This document shows positions 15,797 through 25,523 of a stretch of DNA of 64,000 nt, piece by piece (positions within the stretch are counted from its first letter, which is position 1; every line of letters begins with the position of its first letter). The position numbers were made by a program, and so were the translations under genes. The DNA is from Blastococcus sp. TF02A-26 (GTDB taxonomy: Bacteria; Actinomycetota; Actinomycetes; Mycobacteriales; Geodermatophilaceae): NCBI RefSeq assembly GCF_003319125.1, contig NZ_QOHG01000001.1, positions 367,944 to 431,943 of the forward strand, read 5' to 3'. Below the pieces are notes generated by a model that was not told where the DNA came from, did no database searches, and was given only the letters and a program-made list of their open reading frames with translations.

Positions 15797-17496
15797 CCAC
15801 CGCCACCCCGATCGCCGCGGGCACCGTGCCGTGGCCGGAGGAACTGGTCCGGGAGTACACCGCGCGGGGGTGGTGGCGCGGCCGCCCGCTCGGCGCCGAC
15901 CTGTACGAGGTCGCCGACACCCGGCCCGACGAGGTCGCGCTGGTCGACGGCTCCACCGACGGGGACGGCGTCCGGTTGACCTCGGCCGGGCTGATGGCCC
16001 GGGCCGACGCGCTGGCCTCCCGGCTGGTCGACGACCTCGGGCTCCGCCGTGAGGACCGGGTCGTCGTCCAACTGCCCAACTGCTGGGAGTTCGTCGTCCT
16101 GACGTTGGCCTGCCTGCGCGCGGGCGTCGTCCCGGTGATGGCGCTGCCGGCGCACCGCGAGGCCGAACTGGCGTACCTCGCCGCGCACAGCGAGGCGGTG
16201 GCGATCGCGGTCCCCGGCGAGCTGCGCGGCTTCGACCACCAGGAGATGGCCGCCGGGCTGGTCGCCGGCTCGGACACCCTGCGGCACGTGCTGGTCGTGG
16301 GCGACGACGTCCGCCACCGCAGCACCGGCCTGACCGCGCTGTGCGCGCCGCCGGCCGACCAGGCCGCCGAGCGCGCCCGCTGGGACGCCGACCCGCCGGA
16401 CAGCCGCTCGGTCGCGGTCTTCCTGCTGTCGGGCGGGACGACGGGGCTGCCCAAGCTCATCGCGCGGACCCACGACGACTACTCCTACAACGCCCGGCGC
16501 AGCGCCGAGGTCTGCGGCTTCGGTCCCGACACCGTCTACCTCGTCTCGCTGCCCGCCTCGCACAACTTCCCGCTCGCCTGCCCGGGCATCCTCGGCGCGC
16601 TGCTCGCCGGCGGCCGGGTCGTCACGCTCGCCTCGCCGGAGCCCGAGCGGGCCTTCGCGACCATCGCCGCCGAGGGCGTCACGGACACCGCGGCCGTGCC
16701 GGCGGTCGCCCAGCGCTGGCTGGCGCACGCCGCCGAGGTCGGCGCGGAGCAGGTGGCGTCGCTGCGCGTGCTGCAGGTCGGCGGCGCGCGGCTGGCCGAC
16801 GAGGTCGCCCGCCGGGTCCGCCCGGTCCTGGGCGCGACCCTGCAGCAGGTGTTCGGCATGGCCGAGGGGCTGCTCAACTACACCCGGCTCGACGACCCCG
16901 AGGACGTCGTCTGCACGACGCAGGGCCGGCCGATGAGCGAGGGCGACGAGGTGCGGATCGTCGACGAGGACGACCGCGACCTCCCCGACGACGTGCCCGG
17001 GGCGCTGCTCACCCGGGGCCCCTACACCCCGCGCGGCTACTACCGGGCCGCCGAGCAGAACGCCCGCGCCTTCACGCCGGACGGCTGGTACCGCAGCGGG
17101 GACGTCGTCCGCCGCCGGGCCGACGGGAACCTCGTCGTCGAGGGTCGCGACAAGGACATGATCAACCGCGGCGGGGAGAAGATCAGCGCCGAGGCGGTGG
17201 AGAACGTCGTCTACACGCTGCCGCAGGTCGCCCAGGTCGCCGCCGTGGCGATGCCCGACCCCGAGCTGGGGGAGCGGGTGTGCGTGTACGTCGTCCCCGA
17301 GCCCGGCGCGGCGCTGACGCTGGACGAGGTGCGCGCGGCGTTCGCCGCCGCCGGCGTCGCCCGCTTCACCTGGCCCGACCGGCTGGAGCTGGTCGGCGAG
17401 CTGGCCACCACCAAGGTGGGCAAGATCGACAAGAAGGCGCTGCGGGCGGACCTGGTGGTCCGGCTCGCCGCCGACCGTCCCGAGGAGGACACCTGA
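15787..17496 (+). CDS. Aryl-acid AMP ligase (DhbE/EntE and SdgA family)
   Basis: ANL-superfamily adenylating enzyme, 569 aa. The ATP loop is LSGGTTGLPKL near residue 215, the aryl-acid pocket segment is LPASHNFPLACPG, the A5-like motif is VFGMAEGLLNYT, and the hinge/C-terminal motifs are YRSGDVVRR and VGKIDKKALR. Overall pattern matches 2,3-dihydroxybenzoate/salicylate-AMP ligases. In Streptomyces sp. WA46 a protein of this family, SdgA, acts as a salicylyl-CoA ligase, so here it could supply the substrate of the upstream hydroxylase. Start ATG 15787 overlaps the previous stop by 10 bp. A siderophore role is unlikely because no NRPS or carrier protein is present. Confidence 0.8.
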   Translation: MELTTATPIAAGTVPWPEELVREYTARGWWRGRPLGADLYEVADTRPDEVALVDGSTDGDGVRLTSAGLMARADALASRLVDDLGLRREDRVVVQLPNCWEFVVLTLACLRAGVVPVMALPAHREAELAYLAAHSEAVAIAVPGELRGFDHQEMAAGLVAGSDTLRHVLVVGDDVRHRSTGLTALCAPPADQAAERARWDADPPDSRSVAVFLLSGGTTGLPKLIARTHDDYSYNARRSAEVCGFGPDTVYLVSLPASHNFPLACPGILGALLAGGRVVTLASPEPERAFATIAAEGVTDTAAVPAVAQRWLAHAAEVGAEQVASLRVLQVGGARLADEVARRVRPVLGATLQQVFGMAEGLLNYTRLDDPEDVVCTTQGRPMSEGDEVRIVDEDDRDLPDDVPGALLTRGPYTPRGYYRAAEQNARAFTPDGWYRSGDVVRRRADGNLVVEGRDKDMINRGGEKISAEAVENVVYTLPQVAQVAAVAMPDPELGERVCVYVVPEPGAALTLDEVRAAFAAAGVARFTWPDRLELVGELATTKVGKIDKKALRADLVVRLAADRPEEDT

Positions 17497-18317
17497 TGCG
17501 CCTGGCCACCGTCCGCACCGCCGAGGGCACCCGCGCCGTCCGGGTCGACGCCGACCGCGCCGTGGAGACCGGGCACGCCGACGTCGGCGAGCTGCTGGCC
17601 GTCGAGGGCTGGCGGGCCGTCGCCGAGGCCGCCGACGGCCCGGCGCACGACCCCGCCGGCCTCAACTACGCGCCGGTCGTCCCGCGGCCGGGCAAGGTCG
17701 TCTGCGTCGGCATCAACTACGGCGCGCACATCGCGGAGATGGGGCGGGAGACCCCCGAGCACCCGACGCTGTTCGCCAAGTACGCGGAGGCGCTGATCGG
17801 CGCGAACGACGACGTGGTGCTGCCGGCCGCCTCGCAGGCGGTGGACTGGGAGGCCGAGCTGGCCGTCGTGATCGGGTCGACCGTGCGGCACGCCGACGAG
17901 GCCGCTGCCACCGCCGCGATCGCCGGCTACTCGGTGCTCAACGACGTCACCGCCCGCGACTGGCAGTACCGGACGCTGCAGTGGCTGCAGGGCAAGACCT
18001 TCGAGGCGACGACGCCCTTCGGCCCGCACCTGGTGACCCCGGACGAGGCGGGGGAGGGGCTGGACCTCAGCTGCGCCGTCGACGGCGAGGTCGTGCAGAC
18101 GGCCAACACCGCCGACCTCGTGTTCGGCGCCGCCGCGACCATCGCCTACGTCTCCACGATCCTCACCCTGCGGCCCGGCGACGTCCTCGCCCTCGGCACC
18201 CCCGGCGGCGTGGGCCACGCCCGCAAGCCGCCCCGCTACCTCGCGCCGGGCCAGGTGCTGACCACCGCGATCGCCGGGCTCGGCGAGTGCCGCAACACCT
18301 GCGTGGCGGAGCGGTGA
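17496..18317 (+). CDS. Fumarylacetoacetate-hydrolase-family protein, probable fumarylpyruvate hydrolase
   Basis: 273 aa FAH-fold hydrolase. Core features are VVCVGINYGAHIAEMG (His/Glu region), the metal-binding segment VDWEAELAVVIG, NDVTARDWQ, and GDVLALGTPGGVGHARKPP near the C-terminus. The TGATG junction at 17494-17498 overlaps the ligase gene. Adjacent to a mycothiol-type maleylpyruvate isomerase, it most likely hydrolyses fumarylpyruvate to fumarate and pyruvate in the gentisate route. Other activities of the family, such as 2-hydroxyhepta-2,4-diene-1,7-dioate isomerase, remain possible. Confidence 0.8.
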   Translation: MRLATVRTAEGTRAVRVDADRAVETGHADVGELLAVEGWRAVAEAADGPAHDPAGLNYAPVVPRPGKVVCVGINYGAHIAEMGRETPEHPTLFAKYAEALIGANDDVVLPAASQAVDWEAELAVVIGSTVRHADEAAATAAIAGYSVLNDVTARDWQYRTLQWLQGKTFEATTPFGPHLVTPDEAGEGLDLSCAVDGEVVQTANTADLVFGAAATIAYVSTILTLRPGDVLALGTPGGVGHARKPPRYLAPGQVLTTAIAGLGECRNTCVAER

Positions 18318-18994
18318 CCGCCCGGGAGTGGTGGGCCGACGGCGAGCGCACCCTGGGGACGGCGCTGGGCCGGCTCGTGCCGCACGAGTACGCCGAGCCC
18401 TCGCTGCTGCCCGGCTGGACCCGCGCGCACGTCCTCGCGCACGTCGCGGGCAACGCCGACGCGGTGACCAACCTGCTGCACTGGGCGCGGACCGGCGTGG
18501 AGACGCCGATGTACCCCTCCGCCGAGGCGCGGGACGCGGAGATCGAGCGCCGGGCCGCGCTGGCGCCGCCCGAGCTGGAGGCCGAGGTGCTCGCGGCCAC
18601 CCGGGAGCTGGCCGAGGCGGTCGCGTCCCTGCCGGAGGAGGCGTGGACCGCCGAGGTGCGCACCTTCCAGGGGCGCACGGTGCCCGCGACCGAGGTCTTC
18701 TGGATCCGCGCCCGGGAGGTGTGGGTGCACGCGGTCGACCTCGACGCCGGCGTGGGGTTCGCCGACGCCCCCGAGGAGCTGCTGGCCGCGGTGGTCGACG
18801 AGGTGTTCGGGGCGTGGTCGCGCCGGGGCGCCGTCCCGGCGGTCACCGTGTTCGCCGGCGACCGGGAGTGGGGCAGCGGCGGGGTGGCGGTGGCGGGCTC
18901 GCTGGCCGATGTCGCGGGCTGGGTCACCGGGCGGACGGCGGGGGAGGGGCTGCGCTGCGACGGCCCGCTGCCGGCCCTGCCCCGGTGGATCTGA
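18314..18994 (+). CDS. Mycothiol-dependent maleylpyruvate isomerase (DinB fold)
   Basis: 226 aa, the usual length. Metal ligands of the family are visible: His43 in HVLAHVAGNAD, then Glu135 and His139 in REVWVHAVD. The ending with PALPRW is typical. It converts maleylpyruvate, the gentisate ring-cleavage product, to fumarylpyruvate using mycothiol, which fits an actinobacterium. The GTG start at 18314 overlaps the FAH stop (GTGA). Together with the hydrolase it strongly implies that gentisate is on this pathway, although no gentisate 1,2-dioxygenase lies in the window. Confidence 0.85.
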   Translation: MTAREWWADGERTLGTALGRLVPHEYAEPSLLPGWTRAHVLAHVAGNADAVTNLLHWARTGVETPMYPSAEARDAEIERRAALAPPELEAEVLAATRELAEAVASLPEEAWTAEVRTFQGRTVPATEVFWIRAREVWVHAVDLDAGVGFADAPEELLAAVVDEVFGAWSRRGAVPAVTVFAGDREWGSGGVAVAGSLADVAGWVTGRTAGEGLRCDGPLPALPRWI

Positions 18995-19013
18995 CGGGTT
19001 ACGGTCGGTTCCC

Positions 19014-19877
19014 GTGCTCGACGGACACGTCCTGGTGGACGCCCACGTCCACGTCCCGCTGCTCGACACCCTCGCCCCGGCCTGGGTCGACTGGGCCCGG
19101 CAGTTCGGCCGGCCCGGCATCCTCGAGGAGATCTGGCGCCCCGACGGCAGCCCGGACCCGGCTGCGCTGGACCGGCACATGGCCGACGAGGGCGTCGACG
19201 TCGCCCTGCTCTTCTGCGAGTACAGCCCCAAGGCCACCGGCTATCAGCGCTTCGACGACTTGCTGCCGCTCGTGGAGCACAACCCGCGGCGGTTCCGGCC
19301 GGTCGCCAACGTCAACCCGCACCTGCACCACCCGATCGCGAGGGAGCTGACCCGGCAGCTGGACCTCGGCGCCGCGGCGCTGAAGATCCACCCGGTGCAC
19401 GGCGGGTTCCGGGCCGACGACGCGATGATGTACCCGGCCTACGCGGTGCTGGTGGAGCGCGGCGTGCCGCTGGTCGTGCACTCGGGCACGAGCACCTTCC
19501 CGGGGTCGACCAACTCCTACGCCGACCCGGTGTACCTCGACGCCGTCGTCCGCGACTTCCCGGACCTGCAGGTCGTGCTCGCCCACGGCGGCCGCGGCTG
19601 GTGGTACGACGCCGCGGCCTTCCTCGCCGTCTCCCGGCCCAACGTCTGGATCGAGCTCTCCGGCCTGCCCCCGCGGCGGCTGCCCGAGTACTACGCCCGC
19701 TTCGACCTGGCGCGGTTGTCGCGGAAGTTCATCTACGGCACCGACTGGCCCGGCGTCCCCGGCCAGGCGGCCAACGCCCGCGCGATCGCGGCGCTGGACA
19801 TCCCCGAGGACGTCGTCCCGCTCGTGCTCGGCGGCAACGCGCTGCGCGTCTACAGCGGCCTCGACCCCGCGGTCTGA
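19014..19877 (+). CDS. Amidohydrolase-2 family metal enzyme
   Basis: 287 aa TIM-barrel enzyme of the ACMSD/resorcylate-decarboxylase branch. The N-terminal metal motif is DAHVHV (9-14), a central KIHPVHGGF, VVHSGTSTF, VVLAHGGRGWWYDA, and a terminal YGTDWPG, giving the His/Asp metal set. GTG start at 19014, 19 bp after the isomerase gene. Family members decarboxylate or hydrolyse aromatic acids and unsaturated dicarboxylates, so in this operon it may process a hydroxybenzoate or lactone; which of these cannot be told. Last gene before a strong hairpin. Confidence 0.75.
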   Translation: MLDGHVLVDAHVHVPLLDTLAPAWVDWARQFGRPGILEEIWRPDGSPDPAALDRHMADEGVDVALLFCEYSPKATGYQRFDDLLPLVEHNPRRFRPVANVNPHLHHPIARELTRQLDLGAAALKIHPVHGGFRADDAMMYPAYAVLVERGVPLVVHSGTSTFPGSTNSYADPVYLDAVVRDFPDLQVVLAHGGRGWWYDAAAFLAVSRPNVWIELSGLPPRRLPEYYARFDLARLSRKFIYGTDWPGVPGQAANARAIAALDIPEDVVPLVLGGNALRVYSGLDPAV

Positions 19878-19916
19878 CCCGTCCCGCGCCGGCGCGCCCA
19901 CCTCTCCTCCCGGACG

Positions 19917-19952
19917 CTCGGGCTCTGCCCACACCCGTGGGCAGAGCCCGAG
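19917..19952 (+). terminator. Perfect palindrome, terminator and copy 1 of a repeated hairpin
   Basis: A 16-bp perfect stem, CTCGGGCTCTGCCCAC (19917-19932) with GTGGGCAGAGCCCGAG (19937-19952), and a 4-nt loop. It sits 40 bp after the amidohydrolase stop and probably ends the catabolic operon. Most of the stem recurs at 45913-45950, where no gene ends, so this is also a repeat family. Confidence 0.8.
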
Positions 19953-19986
19953 CGCGCGCGGAGGACACCCGCCGGTCCGCTCGTCC

Positions 19987-20050
19987 TCAACCAAAGGGTT
20001 GACAATGCGTCGCTATCGGTCCTAGCGTCTTCCTCAACCGGTTGGTTGAG
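19987..20050 (+). promoter_or_regulatory. Promoter and paired operators of the ArsR-family gene
   Basis: Promoter TTGACA (19999-20004), 18-bp spacer, TAGCGT (20023-20028). Two palindromes flank it: TCAACC-N4-GGTTGA (19987-20002), overlapping the -35, and CTCAACC-N4-GGTTGAG (20033-20050), just downstream of the -10. The arrangement predicts autorepression by the ArsR protein. A good ribosome site AAGGAGG is at 20052-20058. Confidence 0.75.
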
Positions 20051-20066
20051 CAAGGAGGAGGGCGGC

Positions 20067-20432
20067 ATGGCGGCAGACCCGCTGTCCCGGGTGTTCGCGG
20101 CCCTGGCCGACCCGACCCGCCGGGACATGGTGGCGCGGCTGACCCTCGCGGACGCGACGGTCAACGAGCTCGCGGCGCCGTACGACATCAGCCTGCAGGC
20201 CGTCTCCAAGCACGTGCGCGTGCTCGAGGACGCGGGGCTGGTGACCCGCAGCCGGGAGGCGCAGCGTCGCCCGGTGCATCTCGAGGCGGAGGTGTTCGAC
20301 CTCATGACGAAGTGGCTCGAGCGCTACCGGCGCGCCGCGGAGGAGCGGTACCGCCGTCTCGACGACGTCCTCGGCTCCATGCCGGAGGACGACGTCCCCC
20401 CCACCCCACCCGCAGGAGGAGCACGGCCATGA
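20067..20432 (+). CDS. ArsR-family winged-helix repressor
   Basis: 121 aa. The helix-turn-helix lies in about 10-90: VFAALADPTRRDMVARLT, then VNELAAPYDISLQAVSKHVRVLEDAGLVTR. No cysteine metal-binding motif is present, so it belongs to the branch that pairs with SRPBCC proteins rather than arsenic sensors. ATG 20067 is chosen over an upstream in-frame TTG at 20046 because AAGGAGG lies eight nucleotides before the ATG and the TTG falls inside the operator. ATGA overlap with the next gene. Probable autoregulation through the paired palindromes upstream. Confidence 0.9.
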   Translation: MAADPLSRVFAALADPTRRDMVARLTLADATVNELAAPYDISLQAVSKHVRVLEDAGLVTRSREAQRRPVHLEAEVFDLMTKWLERYRRAAEERYRRLDDVLGSMPEDDVPPTPPAGGARP

Positions 20433-20914
20433 GCACCCCCACCACGCACGACACGCAGATCGCCCTCGACCCCGACGTCCCCCTCGTGCGGATCACCCGC
20501 GAGTTCGACGCCTCGCCGGCGAAGGTGTTCCGGGCGCACACCGACCCGGAGCTGGTGAAGCGCTGGAACGGCCCGCGCGGGTACGAGATGCGGATCGACT
20601 CCTGGGACTGCCGGACCGGCGGCTCCTACCGCTACGTGCACCTGGCCGGCGGTGAGGAGTACGCGTTCCGCGGGTGCTTCCACGAGCTGCGGCCCGACGA
20701 GCTGATCGTGCAGACCTTCACCTGGGAGGGCATGCCCGACGGCGTCGCGCTGGAGAAGATGGTCCTCGAGGAGCTGCCCGGCGGCCGGTGCCGGCTCACC
20801 GCCACCTCGCTGGTCGACTCCTTCGCCGACCGGGACGCCTTCGTCGCCAGCGGCATGGAGGTCGGGGTCCGCGAGGGGTACGAGCGGCTCGACGAGGTCC
20901 TCGCCGGCAGCTGA
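20429..20914 (+). CDS. SRPBCC (AHSA1) domain protein
   Basis: 161 aa START/AHSA1-like fold that typically binds a small hydrophobic ligand in its cavity. Landmarks are [25 protein letters not shown] near the N-terminus, [34 protein letters not shown], and a C-terminal long helix [10 protein letters not shown]. Translationally coupled to the ArsR gene, the common arrangement in which the pair forms a small stress or ligand-response unit. The ligand is unknown. Confidence 0.88.
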   Translation: MSTPTTHDTQIALDPDVPLVRITREFDASPAKVFRAHTDPELVKRWNGPRGYEMRIDSWDCRTGGSYRYVHLAGGEEYAFRGCFHELRPDELIVQTFTWEGMPDGVALEKMVLEELPGGRCRLTATSLVDSFADRDAFVASGMEVGVREGYERLDEVLAGS

Positions 20915-20931
20915 GCGCGGGCGGAGCCGGT

Positions 20932-20964
20932 CCCCGGCCGCCCGGTCAGGCCGGGCGGCTGGGG
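20932..20964. terminator. Bidirectional terminator hairpin
   Basis: CCCCGGCCGCCCGG (20932-20945) pairs with CCGGGCGGCTGGGG (20951-20964), 14 bp with one G-U, loop of 5 nt. It lies between the convergent SRPBCC and antiporter genes, and the antiporter stop codon falls in the loop. Confidence 0.75.
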
Positions 20965-22631
20965 AGCAGGTTCTCCTGGTGGTCCAGCTCCCGCTGCAGC
21001 GCGCGCAGGCTCTCGTCGGGCAGCCGCCCGGCGTCCCGCCAGCGCAGCAGTTCCTGGCGCTCGGCGTCCAGGACCGCCCGCCGCACCCCCAGGGCCGCCT
21101 CGTACTCCGGCGAGACCGGGATCTCGCCGCCCTCGGCGAACTGCAGCACCGACAGCCGCCGCTCGTAGCGGTCCAGCCGCCCCTGCAGCGCCGTCCGGAG
21201 CCCGTCGATGGCCCGGTCCTCGAGGTCGCTGTGCTGATCGGCGTCCAGCTCGTCCAGGCGGACCAGTCCGGCCCGGACGGCGGCGGCGCGTGCCTCGTTG
21301 CGCAGCCGGGCCGCGTCGGCCGCGTCCGCGCGGACGCCGAGCCGCCGCACCAGCGGGGCGAAGGTCAGCCCCTGGCCGACCAGGGTGACCAGCACGCCGA
21401 CGAACGCGCAGAACAGCAGCAGGTCGCGGTCGGGGAACGGGTCGCCGGCATCGGTGGTCAGCGGCAGCGTGAAGATCGCGGCCAGGCTGATGACGCCGCG
21501 GGTGCCGGCCCAGCTGAGCACGGTGATCTCGCGGCCGGAGAGGCGGCCGGTCCGCCGCAGCCCGCCGAACGCCGTCGCGGACGGGCCGGCGACGGTCGGC
21601 TGGTCCTCGTCGGACCCCTGGCCGCCGAGCCGGGTGCCCATCCAGCCCGGCAGGTACTCGGTCAGCAGCAGCCACAGCGGCCGCAGCAGCAGCATCACGC
21701 CGATCGTGATGGACACCGCGATCACCACGGTGGAGGTCTCGTAGTCGCCGAGGTTCTCGATGACCTGGGGCAGCTGCTGGCCGATCAGCAGGAAGACCAC
21801 GCCCTCCAGCAGGTAGTCGACGAGCTTCCAGACCGCGCGGGTCTGCAGCCGCGACTGCCCCGACTGCCAGTACGGCGCGTTGTGCCCGATGACCAGTCCG
21901 GCGACGACGACGGCCAGTACCCCGGAGACGTGCACCTGTTCGGCGAGCAGGTAGGCCACGAACGGCGTCGCCAGCGAGATCGCGTTCGACGACAGCGGGT
22001 CGTGCCGCAGCCGTCGCAACGGCCGGATGCCGAAGGCGACCACCAGCCCGGCGGCGACGCCGCCCGCCGCGGCCAGCAGGAACTGGCCGGCCGCCGAGGG
22101 CGTGGAGAAGCCCTCGCCCTCGGCGGCCGCGACGGCCACGGTGAGGATGGTCAGGGCGGTGGCGTCGTTGAGCAGCCCCTCGCCCTGGATGAGCGTGAGC
22201 AGCCGGGGCGGCAGCCCGACCCGGCGACCGACGGCGAGCGCGGCCACCGGATCCGGCGGTGCGACCGCGGCACCCAGGGCGATCCCGGCGGCGAGGGTGG
22301 CACCGGCGACGAAGAGGCTGAACCCGATCCCGATGACGAGCGCGGTCGCGAGGACCAGCAGCACCGAGAGGCTGACCACGGTCCGCAGGTTCTTGCGGAT
22401 GGCGAGCAGCGAGGAGTCCAGGGCCGCGCTGTAGAGCAGCGGCGGCAGCACGAACGTGAGCACCAGGTGCGGGTCGAGCTCGACGTTCGGCCCCGGCAGG
22501 TAGGCGTACCCGATGCCGACCAGCGTGAGCAGCGCGGCGCCCGGCAGGCCGGTCCGCTCGGCGACCCAGTGGACGACGACGGTGACGCCGACCGCGGCGA
22601 GGAGCAGCAGCAGGACGGTCTCGGCGCTCAC
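20946..22631 (-). CDS. Na+/H+ antiporter, CPA1 family (NhaP-type)
   Basis: 561 aa, about 12 membrane helices over the first ~410 residues and a charged cytoplasmic C-terminal domain of about 150 residues. Family motifs are [34 protein letters not shown] (the ion-binding region with the conserved Asp), [16 protein letters not shown], and [13 protein letters not shown]. It starts with GTG 22631. It exchanges protons for sodium or potassium across the membrane. Monocistronic and convergent with the ArsR pair. Confidence 0.9.
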   Translation of the reverse strand: MSAETVLLLLLAAVGVTVVVHWVAERTGLPGAALLTLVGIGYAYLPGPNVELDPHLVLTFVLPPLLYSAALDSSLLAIRKNLRTVVSLSVLLVLATALVIGIGFSLFVAGATLAAGIALGAAVAPPDPVAALAVGRRVGLPPRLLTLIQGEGLLNDATALTILTVAVAAAEGEGFSTPSAAGQFLLAAAGGVAAGLVVAFGIRPLRRLRHDPLSSNAISLATPFVAYLLAEQVHVSGVLAVVVAGLVIGHNAPYWQSGQSRLQTRAVWKLVDYLLEGVVFLLIGQQLPQVIENLGDYETSTVVIAVSITIGVMLLLRPLWLLLTEYLPGWMGTRLGGQGSDEDQPTVAGPSATAFGGLRRTGRLSGREITVLSWAGTRGVISLAAIFTLPLTTDAGDPFPDRDLLLFCAFVGVLVTLVGQGLTFAPLVRRLGVRADAADAARLRNEARAAAVRAGLVRLDELDADQHSDLEDRAIDGLRTALQGRLDRYERRLSVLQFAEGGEIPVSPEYEAALGVRRAVLDAERQELLRWRDAGRLPDESLRALQRELDHQENLLPSRPA

Positions 22632-22679
22632 CGCGACATCGTGCCGGGCCGCGTCGCGGCCGGCGGGGTGACGCCCCGG

Positions 22680-23696
22680 TCAGGCAGCGACGGTCTCCAT
22701 CGCCTCGGCGGTCAGGGCGATCGAGCGGAGCCGGGACTCCGGGGCGGGGGACTGGAAGGCCACGATCAGCTCGTCGGCGTCGGCCAGCGCGCGGAAGGCG
22801 GTCAGCTGCTCGCGCACGTCGGCCGCCGTCCCGACGGCGGTGTGGGTCAGCATGCCGTCGACGTGCACCGCGGCCCCGCCCTGCAGCAGGAGGTCGGCGA
22901 CCTCGTCGGGCGAGCCGGCGCCGGAGAGGTCGCGGCCGCGGCCGAACAGGCCCACCGCCAGCCGCCGGCGCACCTGCGCCAGGTCGTCCCGGGCGGCCTC
23001 GGCGGTGTCGGCGGCGACCACGTTGACCCCGGCGATCACGTAGGGGGACTCCAGCTGTGCCGACGGGCGGAACTCACGGCGGTAGGCCTCGACGGCCGGC
23101 TGGAGCATCTGCGGCGCGAAGTGCGACGCGAAGGCGTACGGCAGGCCGAGCGCCGCGGCGAGCGTGGCGCCGAACATCGACGAGCCGAGCACGTACAGCG
23201 GCACGTCCGAGCCCTTGCCCGGGATCGCGTCGACGCCCGGCACGCGGGTCTGTCCCGCGAGGTAGCCCTGCAGCTCCTGCACGTCCTGCGGGAACCGGTC
23301 GGCGGAGTGCGCATCGCGGCGCAGCGCGTACATCGTGTTCTGGTCGCTGCCCGGCGCCCGGCCCAGCCCGAGGTCGATCCGGCCGGGGTACATCGCCTCC
23401 AGGGTCCCGAACTGCTCGGCGATGGTCAGCGGCGAGTGGTTGGGGAGCATCACGCCACCCGCGCCGAGCCGGATGGTGCTGGTGTGCGCGCCCACGTGGC
23501 TGATCAGCACGCTCGTCGCCGACGAGGCGATCGCCGGCATGTTGTGGTGCTCGGCGTACCAGACCCGCCGGAAGCCGTGCTCCTCCGCCGCGCGGGCCAG
23601 CGCGACGCTGGCCGCGATGCTCTCGCCGACGCTCTGCCCAGGGGCGATCGGGGCGAGGTCGAGGACGGACAGCGGCAGGGGGGACGACGACGGCAT
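22680..23696 (-). CDS. LLM-class flavin-dependent oxidoreductase
   Basis: 338 aa luciferase-like TIM barrel. Landmarks are [16 protein letters not shown] at the N-terminus, [63 protein letters not shown], and [12 protein letters not shown], the pattern of the YhbW/MsnO8-type subgroup. It uses reduced FMN or F420; which one is not evident. ATG 23696 chosen because family N-termini begin a few residues before PLSVLDL. Divergent from the acyl-CoA ligase, 123 bp apart. Confidence 0.85.
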   Translation of the reverse strand: MPSSSPLPLSVLDLAPIAPGQSVGESIAASVALARAAEEHGFRRVWYAEHHNMPAIASSATSVLISHVGAHTSTIRLGAGGVMLPNHSPLTIAEQFGTLEAMYPGRIDLGLGRAPGSDQNTMYALRRDAHSADRFPQDVQELQGYLAGQTRVPGVDAIPGKGSDVPLYVLGSSMFGATLAAALGLPYAFASHFAPQMLQPAVEAYRREFRPSAQLESPYVIAGVNVVAADTAEAARDDLAQVRRRLAVGLFGRGRDLSGAGSPDEVADLLLQGGAAVHVDGMLTHTAVGTAADVREQLTAFRALADADELIVAFQSPAPESRLRSIALTAEAMETVAA

Positions 23697-23819
23697 GCCA
23701 GGGGCAACCCCGTCGGCGGCTCCCCGCTTCCCGGCGGGCACCCCTGTCGGTGGGTGGTGCGCGGCACGTTCCGGCGGCAGGGTGACGGGGTCGCCCCGTC
23801 GTCCCTCCGGAGGCCCGCC

Positions 23820-25481
23820 ATGTCCGTCAGCCCGCCGCCCGTGCCCTCCTACGCCAGCGGGACGTCGACCGTGCCGCTGCTCGGCAACACGATCGGGGCG
23901 GACCTGGACCGCACCGTGGCGCGGGTGGGGGAGCACGAGGCGCTGGTCGAGTGCGCGACCGGGCGGCGGTTCAGCTACCCGCAGTTCGCCGCGGAGGTCG
24001 ACGCGGTCGCCCTCGGGCTGGACGCACTCGGTGTGGCGAAGGGCGACCGGGTCGGCATCTGGGCGCCCAACTGCGCCGAGTGGGCGTTCGTGCAGTACGC
24101 GACGGCGAAGCTGGGCGCCGTCCTGGTGAACGTGAACCCCGCCTACCGCACCCACGAGCTGCAGTACGTGCTGCAGCAGGCCGGCATCTCGGTGCTGGTC
24201 AGCGCCCCGGAGTTCAGGACCAGCGACTACCGGGCGATGGTGGCCGAGGTCCGCGGGGACTGCCCGGCGCTGCGCGAGGTGGTCTTCCTCGGCGACCCGG
24301 AGTGGGAGCGGCTGGTCGCCACGGGCCGGGCGGGGGACCGCGGGCTGCTCGCCGAGCGGCAGGCGCAGCTGTCGGCCGACGACCCGATCAACATCCAGTA
24401 CACCTCGGGGACCACGGGCTTCCCGAAGGGCGCGACGCTCACCCACCACAACCTGCTCAACAACGGCTTCTTCGTCGGCGAGGGGTGCGGGTACACCGAG
24501 GCCGACCGGATCTGCATCCCGGTGCCCTACTACCACTGCTTCGGCATGGGGATGGGCAACCTGGCGGCCACGTCGCACGGGGCCACGATGGTGATCCCGG
24601 CGCCCGGTTTCGACCCGGCGGCGACCCTGCGCGCGGTGCAGGAGGAGCGCTGCACCTCCCTCTACGGCGTCCCCACCATGTTCATCGCCGAGCTCGCGCT
24701 GCCCGACCTCGGCGACTACGACCTCTCGTCGCTGCGGACCGGGATCATGGCCGGCTCGCCATGCCCGGTCGCCGTCATGGAGCGGGTGGTCGCGGAGATG
24801 GGGATGACCGAGGTGACCATCTGCTACGGGATGACCGAGACATCGCCGGTGTCCACCCAGACCGGCGCCGACGACGACCTGGACCGGCGCACCTCCACCG
24901 TCGGGCGGGTGCACCCGCACCTGGAGGTCAAGGTCGTCGACCCCGAGACCGGGCTGACCGTGCCGCGCGGCGAGCCGGGGGAGCTGTGCACGCGCGGGTA
25001 CTCGGTGATGCTCGGCTACTGGGACGAGCCGGAGAAGACCGCCGAGGTCATCGACGCCGCCCGCTGGATGCACACCGGCGACCTCGCGGTCATGGACGCC
25101 GAGGGCTACGTCAACATCGTCGGCCGGATCAAGGACATGGTGATCCGCGGCGGGGAGAACGTGTACCCGCGCGAGGTGGAGGAGTTCCTGTACACCCACC
25201 CCGACGTCGTCGACGCGCAGGTGATCGGGGTCCCCGACGAGCGGTTCGGCGAGGAGCTGATGGCGTGGGTGCGGCTGCGCGAGGGCGCCGAGCCGCTGAC
25301 CGCCGAGGCGCTGCGCGAGTTCTGCGCCGGCCGGCTGGCCCACTTCAAGGTGCCGCGCTACGTCAAGGTCGTCGACGCCTTCCCGATGACGGTCACCGGC
25401 AAGGTCCGCAAGGTGGAGATGCGCGAGACCTCGGTCCGGGAGCTCGGGCTGGAGGCCGCCGCGGCGGTGCGCAGCGCCTGA
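23820..25481 (+). CDS. AMP-binding acyl-CoA ligase (FadD-like)
   Basis: ANL-superfamily ligase, 553 aa. Motifs are [20 protein letters not shown] (ATP loop), [11 protein letters not shown], the [13 protein letters not shown] segment, [31 protein letters not shown], and the C-terminal catalytic lysine in [11 protein letters not shown]. The subgroup activates medium/long-chain or branched acids to CoA esters. Followed by a strong terminator; it appears to be transcribed alone. Its N-terminus ([17 protein letters not shown]) is typical of actinobacterial and proteobacterial fatty-acid ligases. Confidence 0.88.
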   Translation: MSVSPPPVPSYASGTSTVPLLGNTIGADLDRTVARVGEHEALVECATGRRFSYPQFAAEVDAVALGLDALGVAKGDRVGIWAPNCAEWAFVQYATAKLGAVLVNVNPAYRTHELQYVLQQAGISVLVSAPEFRTSDYRAMVAEVRGDCPALREVVFLGDPEWERLVATGRAGDRGLLAERQAQLSADDPINIQYTSGTTGFPKGATLTHHNLLNNGFFVGEGCGYTEADRICIPVPYYHCFGMGMGNLAATSHGATMVIPAPGFDPAATLRAVQEERCTSLYGVPTMFIAELALPDLGDYDLSSLRTGIMAGSPCPVAVMERVVAEMGMTEVTICYGMTETSPVSTQTGADDDLDRRTSTVGRVHPHLEVKVVDPETGLTVPRGEPGELCTRGYSVMLGYWDEPEKTAEVIDAARWMHTGDLAVMDAEGYVNIVGRIKDMVIRGGENVYPREVEEFLYTHPDVVDAQVIGVPDERFGEELMAWVRLREGAEPLTAEALREFCAGRLAHFKVPRYVKVVDAFPMTVTGKVRKVEMRETSVRELGLEAAAAVRSA

Positions 25482-25482
25482 G

Positions 25483-25516
25483 CGGGTCGCCCGGGACCGG
25501 GGCCCCGGGCGACCCG
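25483..25516. terminator. Bidirectional terminator hairpin
   Basis: CGGGTCGCCCGGG (25483-25495) pairs perfectly with CCCGGGCGACCCG (25504-25516), 13 bp, 8-nt loop. It fills the 42-bp gap between the convergent acyl-CoA ligase and STAS genes. Confidence 0.8.
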
Positions 25517-25523
25517 GCTCCGG

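Noticed and set aside
15787..17496. Siderophore-type 2,3-dihydroxybenzoate activation
   Set aside because: No isochorismate genes, carrier protein or NRPS nearby; the neighbours are catabolic.
20979..23820. Continuous plus-strand open frame running through the antiporter and flavin-enzyme region into the acyl-CoA ligase
   Set aside because: Opposite-strand shadow of two clear minus-strand genes; the real ligase starts at ATG 23820 where family similarity begins.
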